From Echinococcus granulosus (lineage: Eukaryota > Platyhelminthes > Cestoda > Cyclophyllidea > Taeniidae), in contig NW_020170410.1 in NCBI RefSeq assembly GCF_000524195.1, forward strand, positions 658,574 to 722,573: a stretch of 64,000 nt of DNA, given 5' to 3'. The position numbers and the translations under genes are program-made. Below the pieces are notes generated by a model, which saw only the letters and a list, made by a program, of their open reading frames with translations, was not told where the DNA came from and did no database searches. Below are positions 13,256 to 25,000 of this stretch, piece after piece (position 1 is the first letter of the stretch; the number at the start of each line of letters is the position of its first letter).

Positions 13256-16200
13256 AATAAAAGGCGAATGGCTTCAAAAGCGTAAACGTATTCATTTGTA
13301 TCCCATTGCTACGACGCGGATATACATCGCAGTGATTGTGGCCATGAAGTTTTTTGCAACCTTTGTTGAGAATTACAGTCTTTTCATTGAAGAACAGAGC
13401 AGGCATTCAGTGCAGACTTCTTGGAATCAAATAGTTAGATTTATATGAAACTCACTGAAGTGCAAATATCATTTGATGATTTGGAATTCCCGAAAACACC
13501 ACTCATTGTTACCTTCTGCGCATCAGGGGTGAACTAATGTGACATTTCGAACTCATTTTACGTCTACTTTTTCGTAAAAGTGGTGTCTATTCGGCCAAAA
13601 ACAACTGTTTACTATTTTTGAGTAAAAATGTATATTTTTTTGCTGGATATGAATTAAACTAGCATTTTCAAATTACTCAAAGAAATAGCCTATAATTATG
13701 AAATGGATTGACTATATTTTTTCCTCGTGGTAAACAGAGTCAGCGGTTGGGTCAATTGAGAGTGCGCGGTTCGCTTAAACCACTTTAGGACAATAGAGTG
13801 CTGACTAACGATTTCTCCTGTATTAAGGCAAACTATAAATACTAATAATGCTTACATACCTAACTAAATCGATCCTAATCTTTAATAAATTCAACCAATA
13901 AGCCATATTCGCGGCCATATATGCACTTATTTGAGGAAATTTTGAATCCAGAATGAGATTGAATCAAAATTGCGAAACCCTTCAACACAATGTCTCACAA
14001 CACGTACGAGATATTTGCTCTTGTTCGGTTAACAATGTTCATCCTCTTCGATAATTTTCATTAAAATAATGCATTTAAAAAACCCACTCATTTACTTTGG
14101 GTGATTCTGTTAAAATCTCACAAACGCTACAAGGTCATCCGCTGCAACAAGAATGGGTTTCTTGACTTTCCTATCTCCATTAGTTACGTAGAAGCGAGAC
14201 AATCCCAATGGACCCAATGGCTCAAGTTGACGAGTTAGAAAGAAATGAATGGCATCTTTTCAAAGGTCTGCAAATCTATCAAAACGTATTCTTTGAAATA
14301 TATATGGTCAGGAAAATTTAATATTAGTGATTTTTGAGAATTATTCCAACCCAAACACCAAGTAAAGTGGACCAGAAACACTTGACAATGTATTTATTAG
14401 GCCGTCCATAAAAGTTTTAGGTTTTTTTAGCTTATATACTGTACAAAGGAACGATAATTTCAAACTACCTTTTGAAGTGTAATTTATTACGCAATTAGCT
14501 GGCTTTTGTCGTGTTGAAAATGGCCTTTGGAGGTGGTCTCGAAACGAGAGTTTGCTACCTCCATTCTGGCCATTAGGGTTATTTGGTCTTTTTTGAACGA
14601 GAACTTTGCCACGAAAAGGAGAAAGGGGAGCATGCTAGAACTTAAATTGGATGCCTCAGAAATAATTGCGATATCCTACATCAGTGATGACTGGCTTTTC
14701 CGCTGGCCAGATATTAGTCGAATTTAGAGGGTATTGAGTGGGGAACCGCAGTATGACCTAAAGCAGGGAGGAATTATGTGCCTAGATATCATTTGGAGTT
14801 TAATCAAATTTAGCCTCTTTTTTGCTTATCCAAAAAGGAGAAAAGAGGGAACTTGTACGGGTTTTTTTATGTAGCCGACTAAATTCGTCTTGAATGCAGC
14901 TACTACTGATATGGTCGGTTGCTGAGACAGCCAGGTGTACTAAGATGTAGCATTTAGGATTTCAGTAAGAAGAGATTTTTTGCACTTTATTCCTCTTTAA
15001 AAATTAAAGTGCGTTTTTGTTCCTGTAAGTGGTTAGTTTAATTGCGAATTCCCATCTCAACCTTCACCTTTTTATTTATTGGTGTGTAACAAGTACTGAT
15101 TCGGAAGCATACTACTCTTACATAGTAGCAGATATTTCATGTTTATTCTGGAATAAGAATTAAAGTAAAACCTTCAGAATCAGTTTTGCTCAATGGGCTA
15201 TGCTCCGCTTCGACATCAAAATTTCCGTTAATCGGATGGATGGCTAGGTTGCCTATAAAGATTTGTTTGAAATAATTTCAAGCGCTGGAATCAAAATCAC
15301 CGCATGTTTTCACCTTCAAGACAAAGGTTTGCATAACTTTGCACCCAGTTTCTCTTGAGCTTTGCTTCCCTTATACAATTGAAATAATTGAGCCCAACTC
15401 ACTTAATTAAGCTGCCAATGTCTATCACTCGACCATAATTAGTTCTGTATGTGCTGCCTTAAAATCCTTAAGAGTAATTCCTTAAACGTACTAACTAGCA
15501 TGAGCTAAGTCTACTTCACGATCCTTCAGAAATGGCTCTGCATTACCTATGTGCCCAGCGAGGCTTTGTGATTCCCATTTCTCTTCTTTCTATTGTACCT
15601 TCTGATGGGGATTGCCTAATGATGAAATACAAGGCTGGCGCAGGTTTTTTGCAGCAGTCCTTATTAGGCAGGTAGCACAAATCCATCTACGTTTCACAAC
15701 TGTATAAAAAAAGCCTAGCTGTACATTTCTATTTTAAGTATTTTCCTGAATATCGTCTACGCAAGACGATTTCTATCGTCAGGTGTGTAACCAGTGCAGA
15801 TTTTAAAGAAAGGGCGGACTGTAAATGAGAGTCTTATAACAGCCAAAATTGAGGGAAACATTGACCCTGTTAATAGCTTAAATATTTAATATAAACACTA
15901 TTTCAAAAAAATAAATACATGGAAATGATTTCAAATATTCAGCAGCCATCAATGCTTCCCTAATACTGTAAATGTCCACCGATTTGGAGAATGTAGCAAT
16001 TGTATAATTCCAAGAATCATTTCGTTGACTTTTAGTAGATGTGAGCAGAATGAGGTTCAGTAAGTATCCACCCAAGGCTAAAGCATCTGTCTTGGGTAAG
16101 GAAGTTTATGCGTAGAAACCACAGTTCAAGTAGGTAAAGGCTGCTATAATGTTAAGGTATGGAGAGAAACCGGTGAATACTTCATTCTTATAAGATGGAA

Positions 16201-19200
16201 GAACTTATTTAAAATATCTTTTATTAATTATGCTTTAAATGCCTGAATTCTAAGCAACGTTGGCGCCAAATAGAAGTTTTTAGGACTGTTTTGGGCGGGG
16301 TCTCCTATCTACGAAAGAATGAATGTTGGTTTGTTTTCCTCCGTCCCTACAAATGGGCTATAGATTTGGGGGAGTAAGTGAGTACTTTCATCTCCCCTAT
16401 TGAGGTAAAAAACGGCCTGTTAGTCCAGGGCCATTAAAATAAATAGATTGCTTAGGCTTAGACTAGGTATATTAACACAATCACAAATGATCACAGGTAA
16501 AGGCAGTAACCTCCTGTTTATCGTTGGCAAGTTGTAATAATACTATCCTTAAAATGCGGTATTGCTTGACTCCTAGGAGTGACTTGGAAATTTTAAAAGT
16601 ATGGTATGGCAAGCTCAGAAATGTTGATTTTGATCTGTAAATCCTTAATAATGCTTTTTTTTTCTACCACCTAATATATATTCGTAATAAAATTTGCTAG
16701 TTTGTATTTCCTTTCAAAGATTATTCATTAACAATCTTTGCGAAATTTTGAAAATTGAAATAAGCCAAAGTATAGAATGTCAATGCTCACATGTTTCAAA
16801 TTAGCTAAGAGAAATATTTCTTTTATATAGACCTTTATGTAGAACTGCTAGCTGCTTAGGTGTCAAATTAAACTTAAAAGGATCTACTTAACTGGTATTG
16901 AGAGCTAAGTTGCTCTTTAATGTATTTACAAGACTCGTTCCCATGGAACTAAATGGCTTTTCTTTAAATAATGCCTGGCTTCCCTCGCAGTTGCAAAATA
17001 CAGGTTAAATTTTTACTTTCTGACTTTAATTGCCATCGGATGAACTAAAAAGTCATGCCATTATTTGGTTTTATTTTACGTATTCCTTGCATAATTTCAC
17101 GGATGTTTAATTTGGACTTACAATGCTATTGCCAGGTAGTTCACACCCCAAATTTTAACTGCTCTTCTCCAGATTTTTAAAGGAATAACCACAATTTATT
17201 CATTCAATAGATCCGTCTGCTGATATTAGGAGCTTACGTTCTGTTGAAACCCATCCTCACATGACTGCTTCTAACTAATTTTGTTGTAATTTCTTACATA
17301 TGCAATAAATCCGCGTTTGAATGAATGGAGGGAGTCTGAAAATACGAACTTCGCGGCGGATCAGCCCTTTAGAAAATCAATGTGACTGGTAAATTTAAAA
17401 CTTCATTTAAAGGGGAAAAACGAAATGGAAGTCTTTTATTAGCTGCTAAAAACCACAATACTTCTCACTCATTTTCATTTGAATATCTCGAGTAACTCTA
17501 TAAATATTTTCCTTTTCAGATCCGAAATATTGCACTAGGCGCTTCCACAAAAATAGCAGGTAGTTTGTAGGTCCCTATGTAGACATCAAAATATATTTTA
17601 ATTTTATTTATAAGGGCATCTAAATATGGTGGACAAAAATAGAAGATGGGCACTAAGATTGCAAAGAAATACCATTGTTTATTCAACAAAGGAGTGTTAA
17701 TTGAAAAATAATCGAGAGTAATGGGTTTATTAACCCTAAGTTCTGGGGCTTGCTTAAAAGACCCCCAATTATGCCATCTCTAAACTCCTTCATATACTTC
17801 TCTTTTACGCGATGATCAGCATTGCAGAAAAATGGACCATTCATATTTTCTGGTAGAATCTGCAAGCTAGCTATTGGGGTATGGAGGGAAATAATTACTA
17901 TATCTCCACAACAGGGGTTGTAGGATGGAGGAGCATGGATACTTTTATGGCTGCAAGCGATTGGAGCGCAAGATCAACTTTTTCTCATTGCCGTGCACCC
18001 ATGGAACTGCCCTCGAGCACCTCGATCTTAGCAACAAGTGGCACAGGGTACTCAGATCTATTTTTTGGGTAGAGAATAATCCAAAGTATGGACAACTCAT
18101 GTTTACCGCTACAACACCAGTCTCAAGGGCATTTCTGAACTTCCCTAATAGTGGTGACGACTGTTCATTAATGGCAAGTATATTCTATTATGAGATTATG
18201 ATAATTTTACGGATTTAAGATGAGGTTTAAGGATCAACTAGAGGCAAACTTGTAACAATACATTAAATTTCACCCACTCCTCCCCGAATCATGGCTTTAC
18301 AATCCATATTTAATTATATTTAAGATGTCTAAGTAAGTACCAATGGTAACTTTTCAACAAATGCACGCCTTGCATGCAAATATATTTTCCGTGAATTTGT
18401 TCAACTGGTTTCCATATGTCAATATCATCAAATTTTTATACATTTTCCTTAAAAGTAACTTGTTTAATTTCCTATAATATGGTTCATTTACCCAATAGTA
18501 AGATATTTCAGACGCTAAATGAACCGAAACTTCGGCAATTAATGTAAGACTTGTAACGAATTGCCAAGTGCTTCCACTCTTTTGAAGAAATAAGCAACAA
18601 AGTAAGTCTCCATGCGTGCAACATGCTAGAGAACAAAAAAATTTAACTAATTGGCAAAAAGGCATCAAAATGACCTTTAAATAATAGCACTTTTTGTGCA
18701 AACCATTGTTAGGGGTGAAGGTCCTACCCTCTCAAGCACCATGTGAAGGTATACTGTCACCGTTTTTATCAGCTTTATTAACAGTTATCTGGCAAGTCTT
18801 TGCTGGTCTGTGAACAACTGCATAGCAAAACCAGCAACACTGAAAGCCACTTAAAACGCCAGAGGTTATAAAGGTATGGATTTCAATAATTATGCTTAAG
18901 GGAGAAATGGGTTAGAAATTAGTCCCGGTATTTGAAAACCTATGCACTAGCAGCAAAATTCTGTGTAATTGATATTTTAACAATAGTGGAGGGTTTCGAC
19001 GGATACATAGGATATTCAAATTCGATAGATGGGTGCTTTCTGCTTCATAAAAATACAAAGCTATGATACAATAGTTACAAGGATTAAGTTGCCAAATCAT
19101 CATGCCGTTTTGACTGGAGCGCTAAGACGTTATTTGAAAATATTCAAAGAAACAGATTTGCTTAATGGTGTAGTCTTCCCTTAATGAGACAATGATTCAT

Positions 19201-19286
19201 ATTACTTTGTGTAAAATGGGAAAGTATCTAGCGGAAATGATGAAGGGGCTCTCTGCACAATACCTGTTATATGGAAGGTTTTTCAT
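13256..19286. other. Unassigned AT-rich stretch, no supported gene
   Basis: Open frames reach 115 codons at most (18354-18701 minus) and show no recognisable domain. Two overlapping plus-strand frames at 17881-18218 sit in a slightly GC-richer patch, but neither looks like a known protein. No LTR of the family was recognised here. Confidence 0.45.
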
Positions 19287-19386
19287 NNNNNNNNNNNNNN
19301 NNNNNNNNNNNNNNNNNNNNNNNNNNNNNNNNNNNNNNNNNNNNNNNNNNNNNNNNNNNNNNNNNNNNNNNNNNNNNNNNNNNNNN
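19287..19386. other. Assembly gap (100 N)
   Basis: Exactly 100 consecutive N, the conventional length for a scaffold gap of unknown true size. It cuts the left side of the inverted repeat copy that starts at 19387. Frames reading through the N are meaningless. Confidence 0.98.
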
Positions 19387-20200
19387 ACAGACGACAACCT
19401 TGTTAGTCCGCCATTTCTACTTCCCTTCAAAAGGTTAATGCCTTTCAAAGATAGCAGATTTACCTAATCAAATCGTCAAAATTTTTATTACAGAACGTCT
19501 CTGCTACCCGTTTTGACGACCATCTAGATAAATACGTCGTGAAAGTTTCCATCTAGCTAGTGCCACATCTGGTATGTCTGGGTTGCCAATCTGAAAAGAT
19601 TTGACTTAACGCAAGGTAAGAGCACCTAAAAGGGGAAGCATATGGTGGTCCAAACGTCTGCCAATTGTGAGCAGCATGAAAAATTGAAGTGGCCGCGTGG
19701 CGCCCTCTGTGTCAGCGCTGGACCACACTGCAATAAATCAACCCGATATATTAGCACACAAATGTGTGGACGCTCGCTACTTAATAACTACGCGTTTTCA
19801 GTGAACACGTTTGTCTGCATCTCCCAATACAAGAGGATGGGGAAATGAAATTATATTGTTTTAGTTATTCTGGCGTTCACACAGAATGTGGTTCTAAGTC
19901 CAAGTATCTCTTAAGTTAAGGATGTACTTTGGTTTGTGGATAGAATGAAATAATTGGGTGCGGTCAGATCGACAAGGCAACAGGCAAGCCTTGTGGCGTG
20001 GCAATAGGAAGACCAGTTTACAAAAAGCAGGTGGTTCTCGGTTCTCCGTTTGAATTTACCATCAAAAATACGGCACGTTGGAGACCTGCACTGAGGTCAA
20101 AGTCGGTGTTTATCATCCGAAAGCTGTTCAGAAATAAAAATTTTAATGGCATAAGATCAACGAAAACAAAGTTAAAAAGTATAGAAGCAACGGTTTATTG
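19387..20200 (-). repeat. Inverted partial copy of the duplicated unit
   Basis: The reverse complement is collinear with unit 2 at about 29480-30230 and with unit 1 at about 22780-23350. Shared blocks include a word close to CGGGTTGATTTATTGCAGT, GGACCACCA, a GTAAACTG..CTATTGCCAC..GGCTTGCCTGTTGCC stretch, and TTTCACGACGTATTTATCT beside the gap. Similarity is moderate with many small indels. The copy is open at 19387 because of the gap. The end near 20200 is where similarity fades. Confidence 0.75.
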
Positions 20201-20495
20201 CTTATCTGCATTTTGTTGAGTTTGAAGCTACAGGAGAAAAAGCCGTCGGACTTTAGAGACAAATGCAACTTGGTCGCTAACGAAAACCCTGTAAAATAAT
20301 CCTGAATTTTGTTTAACATCGATTAATGAAAGGAATTAATAATAACTTGCAACCAAAAACCACAAAGATATATTTTTAAAGCAGCGGTTAATGGGTCAAC
20401 ACAACTGCTTTAGCAAACCAGTATCGGTCATGCATAAAAAATGCCTGTCCATGACGATGGCTATGTGGATTATACCAGTACCTTACACGCTCTTA

Positions 20496-20689
20496 TGTAG
20501 TGGTCTGAGTTTGTTCTAAAGCAGAAAAAAATTCATAATACTAGGACAGAAAACATTTTGCTGACGAACAGAAGGGCCGATGGGCCACGACCATGGACCA
20601 TGGGTCATACCCTTTAGTGATTTTTAAACTGATGAAGCCTTAAATGCCCGTGTACCACAAACGAAATGTTAAATAGCCTAATTATTACA
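20496..20689 (-). mobile_element. Solo LTR, type B, minus strand
   Basis: A 194-bp copy from TGTAGTGG to ATTATTACA with AATACTAGGACAGAAAAC, TTGCTGACGAACAGAAGGGC and GTGGCATG-like blocks in the expected reverse-complement order. The length equals the family norm. Flanks (CTTA, GAGC) do not form a target duplication. Confidence 0.78.
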
Positions 20690-21365
20690 GAGCTCCCCTC
20701 CTCTTTAGAGCATCCTCCTCGGTACTCCCGTCAGATCAGCATCCCATAGGTCTTCACCACAAACCATTTGTGCCATTTATCGAATTTGCTTGCAACTGAG
20801 ACAATATTTGGCTGCACTGCTACTGATTACTAGTTGAAATTCCACTGTATGTGGAGTTTTATCCAGTTTGGGACCCATACTGCAGGAAGAACAATGTTCT
20901 ATTTATCTCTCCTGTCCATTATTAGTCCAAGGAACACTGACACAAAAGTAGAGACATTTGACAAAAAATAAGGTTTAAAGTAGTTTTGTTCGAATGAGGT
21001 TTCGCTTCTGTGCAACCCTGACACAGTGTCCTCACTTCATTGCCACCCAGCCATAACTAGCTCGGTTCTGCTCAGCTAGTGGAGGGGCTGATACCTTCAT
21101 ACAGATACCGTAGACATCCCTATAACAAACTTTTTGAGGTGGCTCCACGCTAGTGTCGTTGCAGTTGTTAATAAAATTCCTGCCGAACACGAGACTGGAG
21201 CAGTTGCGGAAGGCAGATATCTTTTAAAACGTTCCCTTAGAGGTAGTCACAGAATCTCTGATCCACAACTTATGCCATTTTTTTCGTCAAGTTAATGTTT
21301 ACATCCGGTAATAAAAATCAAGGCAGATGTCCTTCAGGACCGAGTTTGTTTTTCTCAGTCACCAA
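20690..21365. other. Unassigned stretch, slightly GC-richer
   Basis: No gene seen. A CTCCCCTCCTCTTTAGAG word just right of the LTR resembles one at about 39320, which could mean a further old dispersed repeat, but the match is short. Confidence 0.3.
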
Positions 21366-21564
21366 TGTAACGGCCTTAGTCTTTTCCGAAACCTACCGAA
21401 TTCATAACACTAGAGAAAAAAAATGTATTGGTGGCGTACAGAAGGACGTCGATACTACTAACCTGTCCGGGAAATCATACCATCCAGCAAAAGTACAATC
21501 GCTAGACCGTAAGCGCCTGCGTAATCACAAAGGAAGAAAAAAAACAAACATCCAAATTATTACA
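21366..21564 (-). mobile_element. Solo LTR, type B, minus strand
   Basis: A 199-bp copy starting TGTAACGGCCTTAGTC and ending ATTATTACA. In between are ATAACACTAGAG, GGTGGCGTACAGAAGGACG and CAAAAGTACAATCGC, which match reverse-complement landmarks of the family. The long plus-strand open frame across it (21295-21621) is a by-product. No target duplication found. Confidence 0.72.
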
Positions 21565-22059
21565 TTAAAACTCACACGCTTAATGCAATTTAAAGTCAAC
21601 TTATTTCAACACACTATATGATTTAAGTGTTTAAATCTTTTCGAAGTAATTGAAATGGATCGATCCACATCTTTACCTCATTTTAAATAGTAGATTTCAA
21701 GCTACTGAATTAGGGATTCTAAGACATGCAAGATCCATGACAGGAGACGATCGTCTTCGTAGGTGAGTGCAAAAATGATCTATTAAAAGGGAGGATGGTA
21801 TTTGTCACTTTGTTCGCAAGTTCCCGTCTCTGTATCAATTTCTTACATTTTCGTTAGTATGAACTGGCAGGAGCTGTTTTGCGTAATGGCGTGTCAAATG
21901 AACAAACGAAAAGCAAACCACGGAACGTTTTTTCATTACCTACTTGCCTAATCACACAGGTGGCTAATTTATACAAAATTAACGCATTCTTTGCAACTTT
22001 TAACGGAAAATTTTTCCAAGTTCCTAAATATTATGTGCGTTTTTAAGAAGCATTTGAAA
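21565..22059. other. Unassigned stretch left of the tandem duplication
   Basis: No gene or recognised repeat. The left edge of unit 1 is placed at about 22060 because convincing similarity to unit 2 begins there. Confidence 0.35.
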
Positions 22060-25000
22060 GGCCATTTTCTTTGTCTTTCGTCATTTGTTTTGTTCTTGGC
22101 TATTTTGAAAGATTTGCCATTGTTGTTGACTAAACAAAACTAAGTAATCGCAAGCAATATCAGTTTACCTGGTCATTAGTGAAGAACTTTAAACGCCCCT
22201 ATTAACTGTTTTTGCTCCAACTCAAATTTTCTTGCTCAGCCTTAAAGTGCAATTTGAAAGCCTTCAGCAGTCTTCTTTTAAACCCAAGCAACAGTTGAAT
22301 TAATGGGAATTCTAATATCCGACACATCACGATTTCCGCAGCGCTGCTTATGCGAACAACGACAACTCAAAATTACTCTAATGGGGGTTCTAGTCACTGT
22401 CTGGTTTGCTCATACCAAATGCCAAGTTACAGTGTCTATTGTTTCAGCTAGAGTTACAAAGTGGTAACGAGAAGTATCGAAAGGCATTATCTTTCCAGTA
22501 AGAATTTGGTCTAAGTTTTTTGCAAAATTAAATCCGATTTTGTTCATCTATTTTGCTGAATGAGTGTCAAACTGGTGTTTATTTTAAAAATTAAGTCAAA
22601 CTTAACTTGTTTATGAGGCTGGACCTCGCATTAGGACACGCAAACAACTTTAATTGTCGGCATTACTTTCCATGGGGCAGAGCTTTATCAGCCATGGGAA
22701 TTTATTTCTAGTCGCTTTAAATGATCACACTTTTTCGGAATTTTACTCTTGTTCAGCCTTCAGTTCATCCAGCTTCTTAAAGCGCTGTATTTTTAATTGT
22801 AAACTTTAAAGAAAGCACAAAAAACCACCCTTCTTAGTCTGCCACAGGCCTCATTCGTTGGCGTGTCGGTTCATTCACACACCATTATTTGACACCGAAA
22901 TAAATATTTGTAACTGTGATATTGCGTTTTGACACTAAATAAAACTCGATAATGGCCAAAGTGAATTGTTGGACACTTTGGCCCTTCATACTGAACCGCA
23001 TCCTGTAAGAACATCCGAATGACTAGAGTAAAACATTTGTACGTCTCCGTCCCCGTTCCGTGAACACAGGGACATGGACAGACAGCCAGACAAGCCCACC
23101 ATAGGTGCGCGGTCATCAAATATCGGGCGCCCCCACCTTTGTCTGCTGCTGCATTGGGTTGATTTATTGCGATGCGTGGCCTCGGGCCGACACAAAGAGT
23201 GGCGGACGAGTGCATCAATTTATTAGGCAGCCCACAGATGGTAGACGTCTCTGGGACCATAAAGTGGTCTTGGCTGTAAGTTGAGTCATACCATTGCTAA
23301 ATTGACAACTCAGACGTGTTTGATGCGGCATTAGCTGTATGCAACCTTTGCAGTGCCTAAAGCTTTTTACGATGTATTCACCCAACTGATTGCAAAAATT
23401 GAATGCAGAGACTTCTGCAATTGAACGCTGATGTTGATGCTGAAAGGAGTGACATTAAACCTTCACGCAGTGCTCAAGAAAGTAGAGCACTCAAAACCTA
23501 ACAGTGGAATATCTTTGAACGCAAATGAGTCATTGTTAAACCGTCATTTCTAATAGCTTTCCGCTTGTTTATGAATTTATTCTGCGTCCTCTCGCATACC
23601 GCTTACGCTCTATTCTTTAAGAAGATCAAAGCACTCGGTAGTTCAAAAGTAGGCTTAAGTTAATAGCCTAAGTTTATGCCATTCTAATGGTCAAATCCAT
23701 GGGATAAAGGAACCCACGATGCATAAAGTGAAATACACCCATTTATAACTCCTTAAATGTTTAAAATAACCAGATCTGTTTACCTGACATGCGGAGAGCT
23801 CCTACTTTTATGTATTGAGATGTATTTGCATGCAGTTTCGTGTGTGTACAGGAGGTTTCGCCCCAGCAATTACTTAGACAACTTTAAATTTTGGTCGGAA
23901 GGTCATAAATAATAGAAATTTGGATGTTATTTTGGGTAGAGACGCAAGCCTGCCTCTGGTTGGTCTTCAATTTGCACTTATAATCCGTAATATTATCATT
24001 GTTTTATGGTAAAAATAACTGGGATCCATTAACAGTGGTTGGCATCCTGACAAAGTTTGATTTGCCTCTGAGACTGGGAAGCTTTAATTCTAAACCTAAG
24101 CTGCCTTTACGTGAAATTATCTTCTACAAAATATGTTAATTTGCTTGCTGCGTAACAGACGTTGTTAGGAGCGGGGTGCACAAGGACCCGGGCTAATGCC
24201 AGTTCAGGAAGTCTACGGCGATGCGAATAGCTGATCCTGTACTCGAACTACTTGCGGCTGTAAAACCATGCATAATCGTTATCCACTTGCCATCGTGATT
24301 GTAAGGGCACAATTACTGCACCCTTTTTGCCCTTAAACTAGCCCGCAGATGCCACTGCAAAATATGGATGGGAAATTTTATTTGATTGTTTATTAATAAA
24401 CGAAAGGGTCCTAAACGAGGAATGTTAAAAGTGATAAAGTAAAGGGTCCTTCAACAATAGCTAAAACTTAGGGTTGATAAGGCTACTGATTTCTATCCTT
24501 GGTCTTCCACATTCGTGAGTTTTTTTTATAAATGAAACGGCAACATGTTTCTTTCCTTCATTGAAGTTTCCAAACTGTCTGCAATGATTGTGTTTGTGCT
24601 TAATCTAGTGTCTGTTTGAGACATCATTTAGGGCCAGAAAAGAGTAAAAAACATTTGTGGAATTTAGCAAAATATTAGCTTTAAGATGGGTGTAGAGCTC
24701 TTTTACACTTATCCGTTGACAGGCTATTTTTATTTCCTCATTCCATTTAAATTAGGTCCAAAAATTACCAACCAAATCAATACCTTTTTAGAAAATAAAA
24801 AGGTTAGGAACTACAATGAAGTTAATGACAAAATTTACTCATTCCAACAGTAAATCACCCATTTTACGTTTGTAGGGAGCTTCTAAAGTGCAAATGAAAT
24901 TACCTGCAGTGTTGATAGCATCCTTCAGTTTGGAGCACTTGTATCTTAAATAAAAAGGCGTGAAAATATATTGACCTTTGACCCAATGAAAGGCAACTGT

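Noticed and set aside
19192..19467. Open frames spanning the N run
   Set aside because: They are open only because unknown bases hide stops.
22871..23260. 129-codon minus-strand frame, the longest in the window
   Set aside because: It covers the GC-rich core of the duplicated unit. Frames in the unit 2 and inverted copies share only a few residues and are broken differently, so there is no sign of protein-level conservation.
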